A stretch of DNA of 64,000 bases from Cordylochernes scorpioides. Its lineage: Eukaryota > Arthropoda > Arachnida > Pseudoscorpiones > Chernetidae. Where the stretch lies: assembly GCA_030710605.1 (NCBI GenBank), contig CP092886.1, positions 160,378,000-160,441,999 on the forward strand. Reading direction: 5' to 3'. Position 1 is the first letter of the stretch, and each line of letters starts with the position of its first letter. Both the position numbers and the translations under genes were made by a program. This document shows, one piece after another, positions 33,201 to 43,000 of this stretch. The notes under the pieces were generated by a model. It did no database searches and had not been told where the DNA came from. It saw only the letters and a list, made by a program, of their open reading frames with translations.

Positions 33201-35353
33201 TACTCCCCCCCACCGCTGAACTTCAGTTCAGATCTTGAGGCGCAATGGGAAGAGGGGCCAGCTAGGCGATTGGTCTCCCGAAAACTCCTCCGGCTGTCCA
33301 AGTTAGATCTGCGCAAGACACCTTCACCAGACCTTTCTCCCAGTGGAATTATTGGAGATCTAGAGGTAGGAATGGAGCTGTTTTGATGAGCTTTCCTTAA
33401 TAGCAGTTTCACACTGTATCTTCCTTGGCCGCCTCTGGAATAGGTTTTCTGGTAGTAAGTTTCATAAACTTCTTCTCTTGGATTCTGGTCCTGTAATGAC
33501 GGCACTGACTCCGTATGCTTGAAATCTCCCACCAGACCATCCAATTCTGATGTTGTTTGAACCGCAAGGCTGCAAGGTCCACCTTTATAGCTCGACGAGA
33601 GAGAGCCTTCCACCTTGCCCATCAGAATCCAACCGAGCCTTGATTTCACCGCTATAGGCTGGTTCCTTCCCAGAATTTTTTTCTCTCCTTGCATCAGATA
33701 TGCATACATCTCTGCACCTAGAATGATGTCGATTGGTGCCGAAATGTGAAACAGAGGGTCTGCCAACTCAAGCCCTCTCTGCATGATCCAGGTCGGTTCT
33801 GCCAATTTGAAGTTTGGAATTTCGGTGGTTAAGACCTCCATCACCAGAGCATTCGTTTCATATTTTTCGGATCTATAAATTGACCTGAATGTCAAGTCAA
33901 CAGATGTAGTTGACACCTGGACTGGATTATTTCCAATACCCCTAAGTGAGCGTCCCGATGTTTGTCCTTTGAGCCCAAGTCTCTCACAAATTTCTTTTGT
34001 GATCAAACTAACTTGTGACCCACTATCTAAAAGTGCTCGGCAGATCTGCTGTGTACCGTTTTCACCTTCCACAACTATCTGAGCAGTCGCAAGGAGCACT
34101 TGATTGATGGTCTCACTTCCCTGTTCAATACTGGTATTGTTGATTTCACTTACAGGTGTAAAGATCTGTGGCTTCGCACCCTTCTGAGTATTAGTCACCT
34201 CTGTGTCAAGCCTATGGAGCAAGGTATGGTGCCTTTTGTTGCACTTCTTGCAAGGTCCTTGGTAACAATTTTTTCCCGTATGACCTCTCTTTAGACAATT
34301 GTAACACATCTTGTGTTGTTTGACACATTCCCATTTTTGCTCATAAGGCATTGTACTAAATGTAGTACAGTTGTAGATTCTGTGACCTGCTTTGCATGCT
34401 ATGCATATTTGAGCATTGGTATTTATCGCAAGGTGTACATTTGCATAGTTCCTTTGGATTTCATTTTCTTTTCTTTGATATTCCCCTGATCCTTGTGGCA
34501 GACTTCTAGCTTGTCTCTCAAGAAACAGAACGAAGTCCTCATAGCAAGGAAATGATCTCTCATCCTGGGTCAACTCCCACTGCCGTTTCATATCCTCATC
34601 GATTCTGTTCCTCAAGAACTGCACCAAGATTATGTCCACCAACTCGTTTCTTTGCAATCCGAGGGATCCTAGGTTGCGCACAGACTCGTTACATGTGTCT
34701 AAGAGTTCCCTTAGAGCCTTTGCTGATGGACTCTTCATTTGCTTAATCTTGAAGATTTTGTTCAGTTGTGCATAAGCCAACTCTCTTTGGTTGTCGTATC
34801 TGGACACTAGAGTATCCCACGCTTGCCTGTAGCTCTCTGATGATATCGGGAACCCACGTATCAGTCTGGCCGCTTCTCCCTTTACTGCGGAGCCCAAATA
34901 TTGTAGCTTTTGTAGATCATTTAGCCCTGGATTTTGATCTATGGTCATTCCGAAGACCTCCTTGAAATTGAACCAAGAGTTCGCATCTCCATAGAAGTGA
35001 GGCAACTCGAACTTGGGCAATATTACTGTTTCGAGGCCCTTTGTTTGTTTGGTATCAGCCGTATTTCGTATTGCTTCCAATGCACGCCTAAGCTTTAATT
35101 CCAGTTTTTCCATTTTATCTTGAATTGTTTCATAACCTTCGAGTTCCTTGTCTTCATCTACTTCCTCCTGTTCGAATAACTCGTCAAATAAGATCCCAGT
35201 CTTCGTTTTTGTTTCCGATACACCTTCATATATCAGCTTTAATTTTTGGAGATCTCCTCCCGATATGTCTTCATCCACGGATGCCAGGTATCTATCCATT
35301 CGTCTTATCTGTGAACGGATCTTGACTTTTAGGCCTTTGATTGCCTTCGACAT
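33188..35353 (-). CDS. BEL/Pao Gag-protease polyprotein, pol-deleted
   Basis: 721 codons, uninterrupted. Residues 1-100 are a basic/acidic coiled segment. LPKFELPHFYGDANSWFNF (about 113-131) opens the conserved BEL Gag core (DUF1759-type). Zinc knuckles CIACKAGHRIYNC and CYNCLKRGHTGKNC lie around 315-375, with a further CKKCNKRHH. A retropepsin motif ALLDSGSQVSLI follows at about 440, then LIMGK-type linker sequence. The reading frame then jumps from an RT-start-like RYSVKLLLRK straight to a C-terminal tail FSGGGEYVCA normally found at the end of integrase, so the deletion removed the catalytic pol domains yet left the frame open. Gag packages the element's RNA; the protease would mature it. 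Confidence 0.9.
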   Translation of the reverse strand: MSKAIKGLKVKIRSQIRRMDRYLASVDEDISGGDLQKLKLIYEGVSETKTKTGILFDELFEQEEVDEDKELEGYETIQDKMEKLELKLRRALEAIRNTADTKQTKGLETVILPKFELPHFYGDANSWFNFKEVFGMTIDQNPGLNDLQKLQYLGSAVKGEAARLIRGFPISSESYRQAWDTLVSRYDNQRELAYAQLNKIFKIKQMKSPSAKALRELLDTCNESVRNLGSLGLQRNELVDIILVQFLRNRIDEDMKRQWELTQDERSFPCYEDFVLFLERQARSLPQGSGEYQRKENEIQRNYANVHLAINTNAQICIACKAGHRIYNCTTFSTMPYEQKWECVKQHKMCYNCLKRGHTGKNCYQGPCKKCNKRHHTLLHRLDTEVTNTQKGAKPQIFTPVSEINNTSIEQGSETINQVLLATAQIVVEGENGTQQICRALLDSGSQVSLITKEICERLGLKGQTSGRSLRGIGNNPVQVSTTSVDLTFRSIYRSEKYETNALVMEVLTTEIPNFKLAEPTWIMQRGLELADPLFHISAPIDIILGAEMYAYLMQGEKKILGRNQPIAVKSRLGWILMGKVEGSLSSSYKGGPCSLAVQTTSELDGLVGDFKHTESVPSLQDQNPREEVYETYYQKTYSRGGQGRYSVKLLLRKAHQNSSIPTSRSPIIPLGERSGEGVLRRSNLDSRRSFRETNRLAGPSSHCASRSELKFSGGGEYVCA

Positions 35354-35427
35354 ATTTCAGATTTGAAGGTTTGTTACTCGGCAGAATCACGCTCTTCTCC
35401 TTAAGATCCGGTTCGATATGGACCATA

Positions 35428-35768
35428 TGTTGGAGCTTGGATCCTTACAGCAATAGTTTGGAAATCCGTGTTGCTCTCTAACCTTTTGTTTTAGATGTTG
35501 ACTATCTTTTGGCAGAGCTTAATTTGGACTGTATGCTTTCACCTCGACCTACGGATTGACTACCGAGAGATTGTACCTTTCCTAATGCGATGTAACAACA
35601 AGAGAATGGCCACACAGCCTCACGGCGTTTAGCTGACACACTCTTTATTCAATCATCCACTCATTTTATATACATACATATTTACATAGTCAAAAGAAAG
35701 AAAGAAGAATTTGCATGACTATGAATCAATGCAGCCTAGCTAGCGATTTGCATAGCTAGGCGCAAACA
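35428..35768 (-). repeat. 5' LTR of the young BEL/Pao element
   Basis: Same sequence as 32860-33200 with one difference at the edge (TGT/TGA on the + strand) and one internal A/G difference. Confidence 0.93.
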
Positions 35769-35773
35769 GTCAC

Positions 35774-36567
35774 ATTTATCAAGTATTTTACCCCCAGCCT
35801 GTTGTTTTCCTTCTTCCTCCCTGAGATGCAACACAAGGTGTCATAATTCTGTTCACAAATCCTACATTTGATGTTTCTTATACACCTATATCCCACATGC
35901 TCCACTCGCAGACATCAGAAATATACTTAGTGTCGCTTCAGTTCTTCCATTCTCTATTTTCTATGGGCAGTGATATCCAAGTAGGACACTTTTGTATCCA
36001 ATGGGATTCTTTGAAAAAAATTATTTTTTCATTAAACACAAGGTAATAAGACCAAATCCAAATAAAAAAATAGTGTGTGACGTTTCGGTAACAACGCTGT
36101 TACCGAAACGTCACACTATTTTTTTAATTTGGATTTGGTCTTATTACTTTGTGTTTATAATCTATAATCCAAATTGTGCCTTATCTATTTTTCATTGTTT
36201 TCATTCCTCCTCTCATTTGGCTGCATGCAATTTTCTCACGGATGACTTCCCTACTCAAGGTCAAGAGGGTTTGCTTAAACTTGCCTACACATAAACAAGA
36301 CACTCTGCACCCATCATTTGCATCCTTAGGAACTCCAATAGCAATTCTAAAATAATTGTCCACAAAATGAAGTAAGTCCAGGTCATTCTCATTATACCTA
36401 GACATAATGCTACTTTGCCATATCTTGAGCTCTTTAAGCAGGCTAGACTCTATCAAAGGTAGAAAAATCCCACATTTTGCTGTGGATTTATGCCCAATGA
36501 TTCCAAAGATTGTAGGTGAGACTAACTGATTGTAAAGACAGTCTAGAAAGGGATCTTTTTCGGGCAT
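35774..36567 (-). pseudogene. Old BEL/Pao remnant, upstream part (Gag and zinc knuckles), split by a MITE
   Basis: 36181-36567 reads a Gag helix region (GHKSTAKCGIFLPLIESSLL). 35780-35990 reads a broken knuckle CRICEQNYDTLCC. The order and strand continue into the remnant left of the young BEL copy, so this was one element later split by the MITE at 36036 and the young BEL insertion. Confidence 0.7.
36036..36183. mobile_element. Foldback MITE copy 7, near-perfect palindrome
   Basis: CACAAGGTAATAAGACCAAA through GACGTTTCGGTAACAACG meets its own complement (CGCTGTTACCGAAACGTCAC) with almost no spacer; the right end ATAATCCAAATTGTGCC is the outer family terminus. Confidence 0.8.
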
Positions 36568-36601
36568 TACACATCGCCAGTAAATGTATTTGTTACAAAT
36601 T

Positions 36602-36776
36602 TTAATATATATAATTAAAATTATTGGTCTCTCTCTACAGCTCTATCCTGCAATAATTAAAAATTGAAAGAAAAGGAGGGTTCACTACAGATGAGCCATG
36701 CCCTCCCTCTTTCAATTATCACAGGATAAGGGCTGTCGAGAGAGAGAATTTTAATTATATATATTATAAAAGAAAT
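36602..36776. mobile_element. Foldback MITE (second family)
   Basis: Arms with ATATATAATTAAAATT, CTCTCTCTACAGC, TATCCTG and GAAAG...GGAGGG pair with the right half (CCCTCCCTCTTTC, CAGGATA, GCTGTCGAGAGAGAG, AATTTTAATTATATAT). Lies between the old BEL remnant and the 3' end of RUSF1. Confidence 0.7.
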
Positions 36777-36967
36777 ATAGCATTAAATTTTTTTATAATT
36801 TTCATTGATAGATGGTGCTAAGTTAATGATATTTCGGCACCACTTTAATACCTCACCTAAGAGGGTATTGTATTAAAAAGCTTTTGAACACCCAATATAT
36901 TGATTTTTAAATCTTTCATTTCTGTTTTCATATTATTAATAAAATTGAAGCCATATTTTTAAATTCG

Positions 36968-36973
36968 TTTATT
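36968..36973 (-). promoter_or_regulatory. Candidate polyadenylation signal of RUSF1
   Basis: AATAAA on the - strand, about 30 bp past the stop codon. Confidence 0.5.
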
Positions 36974-37004
36974 TTATTTACTTTGACAACGTAGCTAAAT
37001 TACA

Positions 37005-40000
37005 TTAGTCCAATAATTTATAAGATGTAGGCCAGTCGGCTCTCCAATCTCCACAGCCAACGATGCCACGCTCAGTATCCCAATCATTTTTAGCTAGTGA
37101 TTCCATGAAGTTATTAAAGTGGTTTTGTACAGTCACATGGGTAATTCGTAGAAATTCATACAGGTCTGAAACATAAAAATGTTAATATTTCTACCAATCC
37201 ACATAGAATATTGCAAGATACTTACTTTCCCCAGTTTCAATAAATACTTTTGTAGTTGCTTTTAGACTTTGCATATCATTCTAAACACAGCGCAACATTT
37301 CATTTTGATATATACATGAGAAGAATGCTGAAAGGGAGAAAATAGAGAAGTTCAGGCACCAAAATGACTGAATAGGAATAACCTGACCACCCATATGAGC
37401 ATTTTGGATGGGGAAATACAATCTAAAAACATTATTAGCATATAAATATAGATATTTTATATTCTTAACTATTGACCAAAACCTTATGTCAGTTTGCATG
37501 GAACAACCTATTCACCAAATGGCATTAGCAGCCCTACAGTCCACTTCTGTCGCTATTTTTCAGGATGTGCAAGACACTCTTGATTCTCCCATATCGACCA
37601 AACCCATTATACGCAGATTGGTGGCCAGCAGCCTAAACTCATGACACATTAAGAAAACTAGCATTGATCAATGGCAGTCGCCTCCATTTGCTTTTTGTCG
37701 GGATAGAGCCACATAGATAGGGGAATGACACAGGGTAGTGTTAAAAGATGAATCTCACTTCTGTTTAGCAATGACAATCACCGAGAAAGAGTTTGGCATT
37801 GTCTTAGTGACAGACCCAATCTGGTTGCATTTGTAGAAGGCCGCACCTCACGACAATGTAGGAATATAGTTGGGGAGCCATTACCTATGTTATAAAATGA
37901 AGCCATCACATCTAATGAGGGCACTATGATGGTCAAGTGATGGCCAGCGATGCTGCCCTTTTTTTTAGGGGGTACCAAATGCCATTTTCCAGCAGGATAA
38001 TGTCCAACTTCACAAAGCACACAACAGCTACCATACCCTGCATGAAATCTTGGGGATTCTATGGCCACCAGGCTCTCCAGATCATTCACCAATAGAACAC
38101 GCCTGGGACCTAATTTGACATTGTTTGTGTGCGCTGCCACAGCCACATACAGAAGATTAACTGTGGCTGATGGTTGATAAGGAATTAGCAGCAATCCCTC
38201 AGGACACTATCGGACCACTCATTGAGTCAGTATCATGATGTGTTTTTTTGCCTGCATTGTTCTACAACATATTGAGTGGATGACGATGTCACTCAGTGTG
38301 TATAGGTGTTTTCTGTTCTAATAAAGACTTTTGTTCATTACTGGTACTGTCTTTATTCAAATTTTCACAACTTTTTGCCCGTTAATTCTTGATATTGCAA
38401 ATTCGATGTCACATAGTGTATATGGTGCCATAATGGTTATTGACATATTTTGTAACATATATTGTTACCAAAACCAGTTATTGTCATGGGTTGCCAATAA
38501 CGATTATTGCCATTGGTTGTCACATCGTTTTTGGTGTCATCAAGTTGAGTTTGACACTTTCGGTGATTAAATTAGACAAATATTCTCCTTGGCCCCTTTT
38601 GGTAAGTTCAGGTCTTCCTCTCAAAATTTTTTTCAACATCAACATATTTTACATACATATATAGTTACCAAAATTGGTTTTGCTACAGGCTTCCAAAATG
38701 CAAGTTTAGTTTATCAGACATTATTTATTCTTGGAATGTACTTAAATTATGACATAAATGCTTCAATACACATGTGGTTGCATAAATAAAGGGTTTAGCA
38801 GGTAAATTATATCTAACTTTTTGGCAGCACTTAACCTAATAAAACTTTATATATTAATGTATATTTTTTCTATTTGTATTTATATTATTATTGTAAAATA
38901 TACAGTACATGTGTGGGTGCAAATGTACCAATGAGTAATAATAAGGAATATGAAAATCATGCTCCATCATTATTTTTCTGTATGCCTGATGGAGCCCAAA
39001 AGAGATAGTATAATTTCTTAAGCTGCCAAAACTGAATGTCTATCATATCAAGAAGCAATTTGATAAGGCCAACAATGACAAAGAGGGAATTCTTAAAGGA
39101 AAATCCACCTATGTTGATCAGACAGGGTCAGAGACAAAGAAAAGCAAAGAAAGTAGGCATGGATGACAATGTCTCCATCTAATGGAGTGCCAATATTTTC
39201 CCTCCTAACTGTCCAGACTGCAACCCCATTTATTACTAGGTAGAGAGATGTGCCAAAGAGTTTCCACAAAAATCTTTTAAAATGTTCAATATCATTATTG
39301 ACAAGTCCTGTGCCTTGTTCCACACCTGCCTCAAGTATTTTGTAGCTAAGGCATATATACACACACACAAAATACACTATACCAATTTTTATTTTAATAT
39401 ATAATTTTTACCTATAATAATCTTAAAATTCTGATTCATTTTTCCTAATTTACCTGCTAAACCATGTATTTAAATTTCTGTAGACAGACTATACAGGATT
39501 TAAATTACATACCATTGCATAATAATTGAAGTCTTCAGTGGTGAGTAGCTCTTTGAGAAGGCAAGCATGGAAACCAGCAAATAAAACAACTTGAGAGTTG
39601 CTTTTCTTTTGGTGCAAGACAACATTGATGATATCTATACACAATTTAAAACAAAAATATTAACTTTATCTAAGAGCTAATAATTTTGCTATTTTAGGAA
39701 AAATTGTAAAAATAAGCTAGAAATTTTTAGGAGTAATGATGCAAGCAATATATTGGCAATACATTAAAATGATTGAAAGATTGGAGGTTAGAATATAATT
39801 GGCAAATATTAAAATTCATTCAAAACTCTTGCAATAGTTATGAATTCAAATAAACAAATTAATATTAAATTGTTATTGAAGGGAGAAAATAATATAATAC
39901 AGTTTCTTTTATCTCTTTCTGCTTTTGAAACCTAATGAACAGCCTCATGTCAAGCCAGTAGGATAATGAAATCAAATAATTATAACTGCAAAAAAAAAAA

Positions 40001-43000
40001 ACATTTTAAATATTGATGTATATATATATATATATGCTTTTAAAATATATATACCTAAAGATAAAATGACGTAGAAAATTTGTTTGAGTCTAGCTTCTAT
40101 CTCAAAAATCACATAAGATCAAAATATCATAAAATTCTTTTAAATTTAAATTGGATAGCTCATTATCTTCATTATGATCTTCAAAACAGAAAATATATTT
40201 TAATGCAAAAAAAACCTGATAAAAAAAACATGCAACATGAAATAGAATTGTGAAATAATGATATTAATGATTAATGGCCATAAGAAATGGCAATAAGAAA
40301 TATGATATCATAGATAACTGCTGGTTTCAAGGCTAGACCCCTTGCACTAATTTTACCTATTATGTCATGGCTAGTTAGTCAGGTATATGTAGAGTTTGTA
40401 AAGAAGATACTGTGCGTCTAGTGACCACTGTCCTACTGAGGGGAAAGCACCAATAAAACCTGTCCTACAAGAATAGCATCAGTGTCAAAGAAGACAAAAT
40501 ATGAAATGAATATAATTGAAAGACTCTCTTTGTTTTGAAGAATTCAGGCAAGCATAATCAACCAAGAGTTGTTTGAAGCATAGAAACACATTGCAATTTG
40601 GGCACTAATAGAAACTAATATATGAGGAGCAATGTTTAATTTTAAAAGAAGGCTAAAGAAAATAGTTAATCACCATTGCTTCTATCTCTTGTCTCTTAGT
40701 TAAAAGATGAAATCATTAACTAAGCATACATAGTGTCGCGTATAAGGCCTCAAAATGACTACAACCTCCGCCAATAGATGGCGCTTTCGCCTGTTTCCAT
40801 CTGAAACTGGTGTGGGAATCGCCGACTGCTGTGATCCTGCTTACTGGGGAAAATGTTTGTAAATACACTTTTATATTGGCCCTGGGAGTAACACAATGTA
40901 AATACCCGTTGATTACTATTCCACTTATATGTAATGTTTAGTAGTAAATGACAATAAAGAGTAGTGTTTGAAGTCTCCGTGCCATCTGCTGTTGTTCCTC
41001 TCACCACCGCCACATTGCTGCTGCTACTCTTCTGGTAAGTCTCTCGTGTCCCCCCACCAGTGGTAAGGCCGAGAGATACTGCCAGAGGAAGGGAGTTCCA
41101 CTTGAGTGGTGGTTCTCGAACGTCCTTGGGTGCTCTGCAGGGTCCAGCTGCAGAGGGAGAGCAATGGGAGCCTGGGTAGGTGATCCACGAAGGAAGAAGC
41201 GTCGTCGTCGCGAAGAACCAGAAGGGTCAGCCTCGACACTGATGTCAGAAGTGGGATTCTTCCTCATGGAGGTCATCAGGAGGCTCTTTTTAGAGTTTTT
41301 TTTTTTGGTTGCTGACAAAAGGCCCATTGACATGAGATGCCAAGGGATGGTCTCTGAGCAGGACTCGCTGGCCGAGATTGTCCGGAGGCTACAGGGATAT
41401 CAGGAGGAGAGGGACGAATTAAATGGCCGAAGAGAGGAAGAAAGACTTCGGAGGGAAAAATAATTCGAAGAAAGAAGGCTTCTCAGAAGCAAAGAAATTG
41501 AGAAGCTGCTGTCTCAAATGAAGGCCCACTTGCAGGGTGAAACAGGTTTAGCCCAGACAGCTTTGGAGGATGATGTCAGCGAGGACCGGGCAGAGTCCTG
41601 AGGGCTGGAGGTCGAGCCGGGTCACATCGAGGAATTCCATGGAGTGGAAGGCCTGATTGAGGAGCCTCCTGACAGACCCTGAATCTGCTTCACGCAGATC
41701 CGCAGATGAAGCGGCCTCAGTGAAAGAAGTGGTGCCGGCGAGAGAAGCAGTGCCCTCGGGAGAAATGGTGCCAGCGAGAAAAGCGGCTATGGCACGAAAA
41801 GCGGTACCGGCGAGCAATGCCGCGAGAGAAGTGGTCCCGGAGGAGGATTGGTCCCAGTGAGAGACGTGGTCCCGGCACGAAAAGCAGTACCGAAGAGAGA
41901 AGCAGTACCGGTATAAGAAGCAGTAATGGCGAGAGAAGCGGTACTGGTGAAAGGGGCAGCTCTGGTGTGAGAAGCGGTCCCGACAAGAAGGATGGCTCTG
42001 GCAAAAGGGCGACTCTGGCAAGAGGGGCGGCTCCAGCGAGAAAGACGGTTCCAGCTAGAGAGGCAGTTCCATCAGAAAGGCAATTCCGGCAAGAGAAGCG
42101 GTACCAGCGAGAGAAGCGTGACATCTAGGCAACAGAACCAATGAGATCGGATCGGGACGATCCGCCTTGAGGGGGAGGCAGTGTCACGTATAAGGCCTCA
42201 AAATGACTATAACTTCCTCCAATAGATGGAGCTTTCGCCTGTTTCCATCTGAAACTGGTGTGGGAATCGCCGACTGCTGTGATCCTGCTTACTGGGGAAA
42301 ATGTTTGTAAATACACTTTTATATTGGCCCTGGGAAGTAACACAATGTAAATACCCGTTGATTACTATTCCACTTATATGTAATGTTTAGTAGTAAATGA
42401 CAATAAAGAGTAGTGTTTGAAGTCTCAGTGCCGCCTGCTGTTGTGTCTCTCGCTATCGCCACATTGCTGCTGCTACTATTCTGGTAAGTCTCTCGTGTCC
42501 CCCCACCAGTGGTAAGGCCGAGAGTTACTGCCAGAGGAAGGGAGTTCCACTTGAGTGGTGGTTCTTGGACATCCTTGGGTGCTCTGCAGGGTCCAGCTGC
42601 AGAGGGAAAGCAACGGAAGCCCGGGTAGGTGATCCACGAAGGAAGAAGCGTCTTCGTCACGAAGAACCAGAAGGGTCAGCCGCGACAATAGTTTTGGTTG
42701 AATATGAAGTATTTGATTAAAAACTATTGCTTAAGGACAAGAAAGGCATTCACTTTCAAACACATGTTCATTGAGAATTTATATATAATCTATCATGTAT
42801 GAAGCACTTTTTTACTGTATATATATATGTAATGAGATGAAATCCTGTCGACTATAAATGTGGTGATAGTCCTGTTGACTCTTGTATAATCCTGTCGACT
42901 ATAAATGTGGTGTCATTTGGTAGCCTCTTGTAGAATCCTGTCGACTGAATCTGTGATGAGGTATCCAGTCGACTTAAACTGTGGTGTGAGTCCCTGTCAA

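Larger units (their letters stand above)
32860..35768 (-). mobile_element. Young BEL/Pao LTR element with internal deletion (Gag-protease only)
   Basis: Two 341-bp LTRs (32860-33200 and 35428-35768) differ at only about two positions. The element is flanked by the 5-bp duplication GTCAC (32855-32859, 35769-35773). On the - strand a candidate primer-binding site (TGGTCCATATCGAACCGGA, 35407-35425) lies 2 bp inside the upstream LTR, and a G-rich polypurine tract (33201-33213) adjoins the downstream one. The 2.2-kb interior holds one intact ORF. RT, RNase H and integrase are absent, so any recent movement needed a helper. It sits inside an older BEL copy. Confidence 0.93.
40734..42687 (+). mobile_element. 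Small non-autonomous LTR retrotransposon (TRIM-like)
   Basis: LTRs of about 505 bp (40734-41238 and 42182-42687) begin TGTCRCG and end CGACA, with the 4-bp duplication ATAG outside (40730-40733, 42688-42691). Directly after the 5' LTR, TGATGTCAGAAGTGGGATTC (41240-41259) fits a primer-binding site for tRNA-Leu with two mismatches. A purine-rich GAGGGGGAGGCAG precedes the 3' LTR. The 0.94-kb interior encodes no pol. The LTRs differ at many positions, so the insertion is older than the BEL copy. It lies in the RUSF1 intron between exons 9 and 10. Confidence 0.88.

Noticed and set aside
37778-38194. 138-codon minus-strand frame
   Set aside because: The + strand encodes recognisable Tc1 transposase motifs; this frame is their antisense.
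39093-39377. 94-codon minus-strand frame as an extra RUSF1 exon
   Set aside because: The RUSF1 reading already joins in phase without it, and the opposite strand reads mariner-like motifs.
41548-42124. Long minus-strand frames of 135-157 codons
   Set aside because: They read Leu/Ala/Gly/Thr-rich repeats produced by the 15-bp minisatellite, which keeps all frames open; no family resemblance.
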